DNA of 35,182 nucleotides, from assembly GCA_035620555.1 (NCBI GenBank), contig DASPGQ010000103.1:1-35182 (forward strand), in the 5' to 3' direction. The notes beneath the pieces are model-generated. The model did no database searches, was not told the origin of the DNA, and worked only from the letters and a program-made list of their open reading frames with translations. Both the position numbers and the translations under genes were made by a program. This DNA is from Vicinamibacteria bacterium. Its GTDB lineage: Bacteria > Acidobacteriota > Vicinamibacteria > Marinacidobacterales > SMYC01. Shown piece by piece: positions 16,535-24,522 of this stretch (its first letter is position 1; the number at the start of each line of letters is the position of its first letter).

Positions 16535-19500
16535 ATGCACCCATTGAAGTCGCTGGTGGTCACGGTTTTGGTTTTTTCCCCCTGGACCCGGATCGTTGCG
16601 GCGCAGCCCGGGCCCGCCATCGACCCGGTATTCCTCGAGTCGCTGGAGTACCGGAACATCGGACCCTATCGGGGCGGTCGGGTGACGGCGGTCGCCGGCG
16701 TGGCCGATCAGGTGCACACCTTCTACATGGGATCGACGGGAGGCGGTGTCTGGCGGACCGACGACGCCGGTCAGACGTGGAAGAACCTCACCGACGGGCA
16801 GATCGCCGCCGGCTCGATTGGTGCGATTGCCGTCGCCCCTTCGGACGCAAACGTCGTCTACGTGGGAACGGGCTCTGCGTGCCCGAGAGGTAACGTGTCC
16901 GCCGGAATCGGCATGTACCGTTCGACCGATGCGGGAAAGAGCTGGGCTCATATCGGTCTTCCCGAAGCCGGGCAAATCGGCAAAGTCCTCGTTCACCCCA
17001 ACGATCCCGACCTCGTCTACGTTGCGGCACTCGGCCACATCTTCGGTCCGAACGAAGATCGCGGTGTCTATCGGACCCGTGATGGCGGAAAGACCTGGGA
17101 GAAGGTGCTCTACATCAGCGAGAAGACGGGTGCGAACGATCTTTCCATCGACCCGAGAAACCCGCGGATCCTCTACGCGGGGATGTGGCGGGCGGAGCGC
17201 AAGCCCTTCACGATGTTGAGTGGCGATCCGGATGAGGGTGGCCTGTACAAGTCGACGGATGGTGGTGACACGTGGAACGAGCTCACCGAGGGTCTCCCCA
17301 AGGGTCCCACGGGCAAAATCGGCGTATCGGTCTCCCCTTCGAATCCGGACCGTGTCTTCGCGCTCATCGAGGCGGAACCGGCGGAAGCCGGGCTCTATCG
17401 TTCGGACGACGGGGGGAAGTCGTTCCAGCTCGTCAATACCGACCGGAGCTTCGTGCAGCGAGCCTGGTACTACACGCATGTGTTCGCCGATCCTCTCGAC
17501 GCCAATACCGTCTACGTCCTCAATGTCTTGATGCACCGCTCCGTCGACGGCGGGAAGAGCTTCGATACGATTCGAGTCCCCCATGGGGATACCCACGACC
17601 TCTGGATCAATCCCCATGACAACCAGGTCATGGTCTATGGCGACGACGGGGGCGCCGCGGTAAGCCTCACTGCCGGAGCGACCTGGTCGCCTCAGTCCAA
17701 TCAGCCCACGGCGGAGTTCTACCGGGTCACGACGGACCATCGCTTCCCCTATTGGGTCTACGGAGCGCAGCAGGACAACACCACCGTGCGCATCGTGAGC
17801 CGCACCAATGGTCTCGGCATCTCGACGAAGGACTGGCACCAGGTCGGCGGATGCGAGAGCGGGCACATCGCTATCGACCCGCGCGACGCCGATGCGAACA
17901 TCGTCTTCGCGGGATGCTACGGCGGGTCCATCACCCGCTACGACCACCGTTCGGGACAGGTCCGGGAGATCACGACCGCACCGCAGCTCGCCCTCGGACA
18001 CGCCGCCGAAGACCTCGACTATCGATTCCAGTGGAACGCCCCGATCCGGATCTCGAAGCACGACCCGCGCGTGCTCTACCACACGTCCAACTACGTGCAT
18101 CGCTCCACGGACGAGGGCCAGACCTGGCGGATCGTGAGCCCCGACCTGACCGTGGCCAACCCCGAGATGCTCCAGGACGCGGGCGGCCCCATCACGAAGG
18201 ACCAAACCGGTGTCGAGGTCTATGCCACGATCTTCGTCTTCGAGGAATCGCCGCTGACGCCAGGAGAGCTGTGGGCCGGAACGGATGATGGACGCGTTCA
18301 CCTCACGCGGGACGATGGGGTCACCTGGAGCGAGATCTCCCCTGCCGGCATACCCGAGTTCGGGACGGTGAACTCGATAGATATCTCGACGCATCAGGCG
18401 GGCCGCGCGACGATTTCCGTCTACAACTATCGTTTCGATGATTTCACGCCCTATATCTTTCGCACCAACGATTACGGGAGCTCGTGGGAGCGCATCGCCG
18501 ACGGCACGCGAGGGATTCCGGAGAAGCATTTCGTTCGCGTCGTTCGCGAGGACCCCGATCGACGCGGACTCTTCTACGCCGGCACGGAATACGGAATGTA
18601 CGTCTCTTTCGACGACGGGAGGAGCTGGCAGACGCTTCAGCTCAACCTTCCGGTGACCCCCGTCACCGATCTCCAGATCAAGGACCAGGATCTCGTGCTC
18701 TCGACCCAGGGGCGTTCGTTCTGGATTCTCGACGACCTCACGCCGCTTCATGAATTGACCGAAGAGGTGACGCAATCCCGCTATCACCTGTTGAAGCCGC
18801 GCGACGCCTACCGGATACGCGGTGGCGGGTTCGATATACCATCGGGTCCGCAAGGAAAGAACCCGTCCGCGGGCGCCGCCATTTATTACACCCTCTCAGA
18901 GGACTTGCCCGAGGACGAGGAGCTGACGCTCGAGATCCTGGATGCCTCGGGTGAGGTCATCCGCACCTTCTCGAGCAAGACGCCGGAGAAGCGAGCGCGG
19001 AATCTGTTCGCGGAGTTCTTCGGTTTCGGTGATGCCGCCAAAACGCCTCCCGCGAAAAAGGGTCTCAACCGATGGACCTGGGATCTCGGCTATCCCGACG
19101 GACGCACCGCGCCCGACACGATCATGTGGGGCGCGATCACCGGGCCACCGGCGCCTCCCGGTCGCTACCAGGTTCGAATGACCGTCTCTGGCTGGTCGGC
19201 TACCGAGCCGTTCGAAATCAGGAAGGATCCGCGTGTGGACGCGACCGAGGCCGACCTGGAGGAGCAGTTCCGGCTCGCCATCGGCGTTCGGGACCTCTTC
19301 TCCGAAAGTCACGACGCTTTGATCAAGACGCGGAGCGTTCGCGACCAAGTCGATGGGCTCGTCGAGCGTCTCACGGCGGCCGATCGGGCACAGGGTCTCG
19401 AAGAGCCCGCGACCGCTCTCACCGAGGCGCTCTCGTCGATCGAGGAGAAGATCTACCAGACGAAGAACGAATCCATGCAGGATCCGTTGAACTTCCAGCC

Positions 19501-19714
19501 CAAGCTCGACAATCGGATTGCCAACCTCTATGGAATCGTCCTCAGCGCCGAGGCCAAGCCGACGGCTGCCGCACGCGAGCACTACGAGAGTCTGAAGCTG
19601 GAGTTGGCTGATGTCCAGCAGGAGCTCGACGCCGTGCTCGCGAACGAGCTCGTACGATTCCAGGACGCGGTGGCCTCGAAGGGTGTCGGGCCGGTGATCG
19701 TGCCGACGCCGTAG
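16535..19714 (+). CDS. Secreted VPS10/BNR-repeat beta-propeller protein
   Basis: 1059 residues, ATG with an excellent GAGGAGGAG site. A signal peptide covers about 1-23 (VVTVLVFSPWTRIVAA). The first two-thirds are Asp-box (BNR) repeats of two propellers: TDDAGQTW, STDAGKSW, TRDGGKTW, STDGGDTW, SDDGGKSF, STDEGQTW and TRDDGVTW can be picked out. The opening EYRNIGPYRGGRVTAVAGV is typical of the sortilin/VPS10-like 'glycosyl hydrolase' family that is expanded in Acidobacteriota and related phyla. The last 200 residues are an Ig-like segment followed by helical sequence (about 915-1040). No catalytic residues can be assigned; a peptide- or glycan-binding role outside the cell is likely. It stands alone: 113 nt after the PEPM gene and convergent with the permease gene. 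Confidence 0.88.
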   Translation: MHPLKSLVVTVLVFSPWTRIVAAQPGPAIDPVFLESLEYRNIGPYRGGRVTAVAGVADQVHTFYMGSTGGGVWRTDDAGQTWKNLTDGQIAAGSIGAIAVAPSDANVVYVGTGSACPRGNVSAGIGMYRSTDAGKSWAHIGLPEAGQIGKVLVHPNDPDLVYVAALGHIFGPNEDRGVYRTRDGGKTWEKVLYISEKTGANDLSIDPRNPRILYAGMWRAERKPFTMLSGDPDEGGLYKSTDGGDTWNELTEGLPKGPTGKIGVSVSPSNPDRVFALIEAEPAEAGLYRSDDGGKSFQLVNTDRSFVQRAWYYTHVFADPLDANTVYVLNVLMHRSVDGGKSFDTIRVPHGDTHDLWINPHDNQVMVYGDDGGAAVSLTAGATWSPQSNQPTAEFYRVTTDHRFPYWVYGAQQDNTTVRIVSRTNGLGISTKDWHQVGGCESGHIAIDPRDADANIVFAGCYGGSITRYDHRSGQVREITTAPQLALGHAAEDLDYRFQWNAPIRISKHDPRVLYHTSNYVHRSTDEGQTWRIVSPDLTVANPEMLQDAGGPITKDQTGVEVYATIFVFEESPLTPGELWAGTDDGRVHLTRDDGVTWSEISPAGIPEFGTVNSIDISTHQAGRATISVYNYRFDDFTPYIFRTNDYGSSWERIADGTRGIPEKHFVRVVREDPDRRGLFYAGTEYGMYVSFDDGRSWQTLQLNLPVTPVTDLQIKDQDLVLSTQGRSFWILDDLTPLHELTEEVTQSRYHLLKPRDAYRIRGGGFDIPSGPQGKNPSAGAAIYYTLSEDLPEDEELTLEILDASGEVIRTFSSKTPEKRARNLFAEFFGFGDAAKTPPAKKGLNRWTWDLGYPDGRTAPDTIMWGAITGPPAPPGRYQVRMTVSGWSATEPFEIRKDPRVDATEADLEEQFRLAIGVRDLFSESHDALIKTRSVRDQVDGLVERLTAADRAQGLEEPATALTEALSSIEEKIYQTKNESMQDPLNFQPKLDNRIANLYGIVLSAEAKPTAAAREHYESLKLELADVQQELDAVLANELVRFQDAVASKGVGPVIVPTP

Positions 19715-19837
19715 TCAGCTATCTGTCCGGCCTCCCAGACGGCGGCGGCGACGCCCCCGCCGAGTCACGATTCGGATTCCGCCGAGCACGTCGACGGCTC
19801 GACCGCACCCGAGCACGGAGCCCTTTGGAAGTAACGA

Positions 19838-22597
19838 CTACTCGACCCGGAGTCCCTCGACGGGGTCGACCCGCATGGCGCGGATGGCCGGGGGTACGCA
19901 GGCGAGGATCGCGGCGATGACGAGGAGCCCGCTGGCGGCCAGCGTCGAGCCGGCGTCGCTCGGGGATACGCCGAACAGGACGTGAGTGAGCGTGCTCTCG
20001 GCGAGGCGAATGACGACGAGTCCGAGCAAGACACCCACCGCGACGAGCGCGGCACTCTGGCGTACGACCATACGGCCGACGCTCGCGGGGCGAGCGCCGA
20101 GGGTGAGCCGAATCGCCAGCTCCCGTTTGCGGAGCGCCACCGACCAGGAAAAGAGCCCATAGACGCCGAGCGCGGCAAGAATGGCCGCCAGGGCTCCGAA
20201 GAACAGGAGCACGGTCATAAGGAGCCGCTGTTCGGAAGTGCGGGCCGCGAGCCGGTCGGGCCAGGTTCGGGCAGCCGCCATCGGAACCCCGGGTGCCACC
20301 TCTCTCAGCGCCGTTCTCACGGCGTCGAGGGCGATGGCCGCATCCGCGGAGCGCACGGCGAGAAACAGCTCACGGAACGTGAACTGGCGGGTTGTAAGGT
20401 ACAACGCGGCCTCCACGGGCTGGCCCAGCGGGGCGTTTCGGATGTCCCCGACCACGCCCACGACTTCCATCGGGTAGGGCCCGTCGCGGCCGAGAAGGTT
20501 TCGTCCGAGCGGACCGATACCCCGCGAGTAGAGCACGAGGATGCTCCCCACGGCATCCCGGTCCGACAGATACTGCCGTGCGAACGACTCATTGACGATC
20601 AGAACGCCCGGTGCGTCGGATCGATCGAGCGAGGTGAACCTGCGCCCGCGAATGAGACTGGCCCCCATGGCCTCGAGGTAGCCTTCGCTGACGCTGTGCA
20701 TCTGCACTTGCGGCAGGTCGTTGACGTCGGCGACGGCATCTTCGCCCTGGATCGAGAAGGGATTTCTCCAGCCGACCTCGAAGGGGAGGAAGTTGGTCGC
20801 TCCCACGGCTTCCACGCCCGGCTGCTCGCGGATTCGCTCGACGATTCGGTTGTGGGTGTCGGCGACGACGTTCCAGTCGTTATAGGCGTCGCTCGCCAGC
20901 TGGATCGTCGTGGTGAGCACGGAGTCGGCATCGACGCCCGTCGGTGTCTCCATCATTTCGCGCACGGTGCGCACGAGCAGCGCCGAGCTCGTCAAAAGGG
21001 CGCAGGCGAGAGCGACTTCGCCGGCGACCAGAAGCGAGTAGATACGCCTCGCGCCTCTCGAGCTGCCTCGCTCACCGGACTTGAGGTCGGTCGTCAGCTT
21101 GCCGCGGAAGAGCAGAAACGCTGGCAGGAGACCGAAGAACAGCGTCGTCCCCGCGGCAATCGCGAGACCCACTCCGAGTGATTCCCAGCCGATTCGTGCT
21201 TCCACCAGGCGCGGAATCTCGACCGGGGTGAGCCGAACCAGAAGCGGCAGGGCCGCCGCCGCGGCGGCGACTCCGGCGGCGGCGGCCACCAGCGAAAGGA
21301 GGAAGCTTTCAGCCATCAATTGAGAGATCAGCTGCTTCGGTGAAGCGCCCAGGGCGATGCGAAGGGCGATCTCCCGCTCGCGCGACAGGGCGCGGGTCAC
21401 CAGGAGCGTGGCTACGTTGAGCACGCCGATAACGAGAAGCAGTCCGACGGCGCCGAAGAGCACGAAAAGAGCGGGGCGGTAGTAACCGAGCTGCTCTTCG
21501 AGCAGCGGAATCAACCGGGAGCCCCAACCGGGACCGGTGGTGTTCGTCGTTCCCGCGGTCTCGGTCTCTAGCCGGGTCCAGAGCGAGTCGATGGCGCTTT
21601 GCGCCTGCTCGATCGTCGTTCCCTCCGAGAGCCGGGCGACCGCTTCCATGAAATGGGCCTGGCGGCTGTGCTGGGTCATGTCCCAGCGAAGCCGCTCCCA
21701 GACGTCGATGTCGTCCGGATAGTGAAATCCAGCCGGCATCACGCCCAGGATGGTGTACGGCGTATCGTTGAATCTCAGCTGCGTGCCGACGATGGAGGGA
21801 CTGGCACCGTATCGCGACCTCCACAAGCGGTCGCTGATGACGGCGACGAGCTCGTTGTTCAAGAACAGCGGCCCACCCTCGGGAAATCCGGGGCCGATTT
21901 GCGGGCGAACGCCGAGGAGATCGAAGAGGTTGCCGCTCACCTCGATGGTGTTGACGCGGATCGGATCGAGCCCGGGATCGGCAAGGTTGATTCCGGGACG
22001 CCACCACGCCGCGGCGTCCTCGAAGACCTCGAGCTCACGCTGGTCACTGAAGTTCACCGGGGAAATCGGATCGTGAAAACGCCCCTTGCCCACGTGGGTA
22101 TCCCAGATCGTCACGAGTCGGTCCGGCTCCTCGTACGGGAGAGGCCTCAGCACGACCGAATCGACGACGCTATAGATGGTGGTGGCCGCCCCTACCCCCA
22201 GGCCCAGTACCAGCGTGGTGATGACGGCGAAAGCCGGCCGCTTTAGGAGGTGGCGAAGAGCGATGCGAAAAGCAAGAGTCGGTTGGATGCTTCTCCCTCT
22301 CGCGAGTCGGGCGGTGTCATCGGCCAGTCGCCCTTGGAGCGTCCGGGTGTGGCCCAAGGGGGAGTGCTTCAGTTGACGCAGAGAGGAGGCCTCGAGCGAC
22401 GTCAGCTCGTCCAGAACGCGCGCGCGGGCGCGAACGGGCTCGAATCCGTCGGATAGCGCGGCGCGGTAGAGATCCTCGAGATGCTGCGCGAGCTCTTCCA
22501 CGGTGGATTGCGGCAAATCGACGCCCGTGAGCTCGGCCTTCTGAAGCACGGCGGCCCGCCAGTCGATGGCGGGGTCGGACGCCGGATCGGTCGACAT
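19838..22597 (-). CDS. ADOP-type FtsX/MacB permease
   Basis: 919 residues from the ATG at 22597. An N-terminal soluble domain (about 1-95, helical, TVEELAQHLEDLYRAAL) is followed by MacB_PCD/FtsX architecture in duplicate: helix 1 in FAVITTLVLGLGVGAATTIYSVVDSVVLRPLPY, a large periplasmic domain, three helices with the EREIALRIALGASPKQLISQ motif, then a second copy with RKRELAIRLTLGARPASVGRMVV near the C-terminus. This is the layout of the Acidobacterial duplicated orphan permeases, which lack their own ATPase gene nearby. The role is thought to be export or mechanotransmission and is not settled. The start codon lies 5 nt after the padR stop. Confidence 0.93.
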   Translation of the reverse strand: MSTDPASDPAIDWRAAVLQKAELTGVDLPQSTVEELAQHLEDLYRAALSDGFEPVRARARVLDELTSLEASSLRQLKHSPLGHTRTLQGRLADDTARLARGRSIQPTLAFRIALRHLLKRPAFAVITTLVLGLGVGAATTIYSVVDSVVLRPLPYEEPDRLVTIWDTHVGKGRFHDPISPVNFSDQRELEVFEDAAAWWRPGINLADPGLDPIRVNTIEVSGNLFDLLGVRPQIGPGFPEGGPLFLNNELVAVISDRLWRSRYGASPSIVGTQLRFNDTPYTILGVMPAGFHYPDDIDVWERLRWDMTQHSRQAHFMEAVARLSEGTTIEQAQSAIDSLWTRLETETAGTTNTTGPGWGSRLIPLLEEQLGYYRPALFVLFGAVGLLLVIGVLNVATLLVTRALSREREIALRIALGASPKQLISQLMAESFLLSLVAAAAGVAAAAAALPLLVRLTPVEIPRLVEARIGWESLGVGLAIAAGTTLFFGLLPAFLLFRGKLTTDLKSGERGSSRGARRIYSLLVAGEVALACALLTSSALLVRTVREMMETPTGVDADSVLTTTIQLASDAYNDWNVVADTHNRIVERIREQPGVEAVGATNFLPFEVGWRNPFSIQGEDAVADVNDLPQVQMHSVSEGYLEAMGASLIRGRRFTSLDRSDAPGVLIVNESFARQYLSDRDAVGSILVLYSRGIGPLGRNLLGRDGPYPMEVVGVVGDIRNAPLGQPVEAALYLTTRQFTFRELFLAVRSADAAIALDAVRTALREVAPGVPMAAARTWPDRLAARTSEQRLLMTVLLFFGALAAILAALGVYGLFSWSVALRKRELAIRLTLGARPASVGRMVVRQSAALVAVGVLLGLVVIRLAESTLTHVLFGVSPSDAGSTLAASGLLVIAAILACVPPAIRAMRVDPVEGLRVE

Positions 22598-22602
22598 CGG
22601 CT

Positions 22603-22953
22603 TCAAGCGGGTTCGAGGCCCGCCGCCTCCGTGAGCGCGCTGATGAATCGCCGCCAGTCTTCCCGCTGCGCGGCGAGCACTCTGCGACCCGTAGCGGTGA
22701 TGCGGTAGTAGCGGCGGCGGCGCTGGCCGGCGCGCTCGACCCAACGGCCGCGAATCCATCCCCGTGCCTCGAGCCGATAGAGGGTGGCATAGAGCGACGC
22801 GAGAGTGAAGCTCAGCGTGCCGCCCGAGCGCGCCTCGATGCGGCGAGCGATGTCGTAGCCATGGAGAGCGGCTTCATCGAGTAGCGCCAGAATCAGCAGA
22901 TCGGCGCTGCCCTTCTTTGCGGCATCGAGGGCATTTCGCGAGGACCGTCCCAT
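22603..22953 (-). CDS. PadR family transcriptional repressor
   Basis: 116 residues, typical PadR length. The winged-helix domain shows LLILALLDEAALHGYDIARRIEARSGGTLSFTLASLYATLYRLEARGWIRGRW and the wing RRRYYRITATGRRVL, followed by a short dimerisation helix. In Acidobacteriota such regulators sit directly upstream of ADOP permeases, as here (5 nt gap). It most likely represses its own operon through the repeat that forms its promoter. The ATG lies only 9 nt after the -10 hexamer and has no Shine-Dalgarno site, so a leaderless transcript is predicted. Confidence 0.94.
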   Translation of the reverse strand: MGRSSRNALDAAKKGSADLLILALLDEAALHGYDIARRIEARSGGTLSFTLASLYATLYRLEARGWIRGRWVERAGQRRRRYYRITATGRRVLAAQREDWRRFISALTEAAGLEPA

Positions 22954-22962
22954 CGGTGGTTT

Positions 22963-22992
22963 AGTATATAGGTAAACAGTATATAGGTAAAC
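22963..22992 (-). promoter_or_regulatory. padR promoter built from a 15-bp tandem repeat (probable PadR operator)
   Basis: agtatataggtaaac occurs twice without a gap (22963-22977, 22978-22992). On the minus strand the upstream unit supplies TTTACC (22986-22991) and the downstream unit TATACT (22963-22968), with a 17-bp spacer, so the two repeats together make a sigma-70-like promoter. Each unit also contains the palindromic core TATATA, suited to a dimeric regulator. AT-rich sequence stands out against its GC-rich surroundings. Confidence 0.78.
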
Positions 22993-23051
22993 AGAATATT
23001 GCGCCCTCGAGCCCCAGCGCGAGATGCCGTGGGCTCATCGCCTCGGGCCGA

Positions 23052-24521
23052 CTAATCCAGATTGCGAATGGAGTAGAGACGCGTCTGCGTCCGGATGATG
23101 AGACGGTCGCCGACGATGGCCGGGCTCGCCATGGCCCACTCGTTGAGAGAGTTGACGGCGAGCAGCCGGTACTCGTCTCCCGCCTCGATCACGAAGGTGT
23201 CTCCTTCTTCACTCAGGGCGAAGACCTTGCCGTTGTACGCCCACGGGGAAGCGGTGAAAGCCGCGGCACCGGGGGCGATTCGGGACCGGTACTCCCGCTC
23301 TCCGGTCTCGATGTCGTAGCGTGCGAAGATTCCCTTCTCGTAGAGCACGTATATGGCGCCATCGTAAATCACGGGCGTGGGGAGATAAGTTCCTCCGGCG
23401 AGCCGGTTGTACCAGACGACGTGCTCGTTCTTGTTCTCTCGCTCGGGCGGCGTGATGTCTCCCGACCCGCCTGGACGGATTGCCACCATCGGCCGGTTCT
23501 CCCCGCCGGAGCTTCCCGCGGTCACGTACAAGATGCCGTCCCAGGCAAACGGGCTCTGAATGCTAACCGCGGCCATGCGTTTCATTTGCCAGAGCTCGCG
23601 GCCGTCGAGGTCGTAGCTGATGACCACGCCCGGCCCGACCGTGACGAGCTCGGTCCGCAGGACGTTCTCCCACACGAAGGGAGTGGACCAGCCCGTCTTC
23701 CGGCGCTCCTCCATCGAGCGGAGTGTACGCCAGACTTCCTTTCCCGTTTCCTTGTCGAAAGCGGCGATGAATCCCTGGTCTTCGTTGTCGTTCAAGACGA
23801 ATAGTCGGTCTTTGTGGAGCGCGGGCGAGGCCCCCGCACCGTAATCGCGAATCGTCTGGTGGGGCTCGAGAGGAGTCACCCATGCCGGGTTCCCGTCGAG
23901 TTCGTAGGCGTACAGGCCCAGATGGGTGGAATAGACATATATTTTCTCGCCGTCGACGACGGGCGTCTCCGACGCGAAACTGTTCTTGCGGTGACGTCCG
24001 CCCTTGGGGTTGCCCTGATAAATCTGTCGCTGCCAGAGGAGCTTCCCCGTCTCGAGGTCGTGACAGGTGAGCATCAGGCGGATCACGATCTCGTCGGGCA
24101 TTTCCCGGTCGCGTTCCCAGAGTCGTTTCTCGATCTCTTCGGGCGGGAGTCCCTCGGCTCGCAGCTCGGCAATGTAATCGTTGCTGAAGTCCGTACCGAG
24201 CGAGGGCTGTTTCATCGGTTGCTCGCTGGTCGCAGAGGTCAGGAAGATTCTTCGTCCCCAGACGACGGGCGACGACCAACCGACCCCGGGAACCTCCGTC
24301 ACCCACTCGACGTTCTGGGTGGTGGACCAGCGCTCGGGAAGCTTGGGATTGTTCGAAACCGGAAGTGATCCGGGGCCACGAAAACCCGGCCAGTTGTTGG
24401 AGCCATCCGAGGTTGCCGGGTTGCTCCAAGCCGTCGCTAAGATGACTAGCGCCAACACGCCGGATCGTCGGGTTGGTGTGGGCGGATCCCAAGAACGTTC
24501 CAGCTCGGCCACGGGTCCCAT
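23052..24521 (-). CDS. Exported PQQ-type (BamB-like) beta-propeller protein
   Basis: 489 residues. A basic N-terminus and hydrophobic stretch (about 19-33, RSGVLALVILATAW) suggest export. The mature part opens with NNWPGFRGPGSLPVS, usual for PQQ-like propellers of this group, followed by repeated blades such as GWSSPVVWGRRIFLTS, ETPVVDGEKIYVYSTH, GAGASPALHKDRLFVLND and ASPAIVGDRLIIRTQTRLYSI. No quinoprotein dehydrogenase catalytic motif is visible, so a scaffold or binding function is more likely than alcohol oxidation. The ATG begins 2 nt after the upstream stop (one base between), which indicates translational coupling with the GT-C-like membrane protein. Confidence 0.87.
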   Translation of the reverse strand: MGPVAELERSWDPPTPTRRSGVLALVILATAWSNPATSDGSNNWPGFRGPGSLPVSNNPKLPERWSTTQNVEWVTEVPGVGWSSPVVWGRRIFLTSATSEQPMKQPSLGTDFSNDYIAELRAEGLPPEEIEKRLWERDREMPDEIVIRLMLTCHDLETGKLLWQRQIYQGNPKGGRHRKNSFASETPVVDGEKIYVYSTHLGLYAYELDGNPAWVTPLEPHQTIRDYGAGASPALHKDRLFVLNDNEDQGFIAAFDKETGKEVWRTLRSMEERRKTGWSTPFVWENVLRTELVTVGPGVVISYDLDGRELWQMKRMAAVSIQSPFAWDGILYVTAGSSGGENRPMVAIRPGGSGDITPPERENKNEHVVWYNRLAGGTYLPTPVIYDGAIYVLYEKGIFARYDIETGEREYRSRIAPGAAAFTASPWAYNGKVFALSEEGDTFVIEAGDEYRLLAVNSLNEWAMASPAIVGDRLIIRTQTRLYSIRNLD

Positions 24522-24522
24522 C

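Noticed and set aside
16166-18853. 895-codon open frame on the minus strand
   Set aside because: Antisense to the BNR-repeat gene; low-complexity Arg/Asp/Gly/Val composition with no motif, explained by codon bias of the real gene.
19715-19837. GC-rich repeat (ggcggcggcgacgccccc) between convergent genes as terminator
   Set aside because: The stem is imperfect and no T-run follows on either strand.
19982-21181. 399-codon plus-strand frame opposite the ADOP permease
   Set aside because: No recognisable domain and charged low-complexity sequence; the permease on the other strand is unambiguous.
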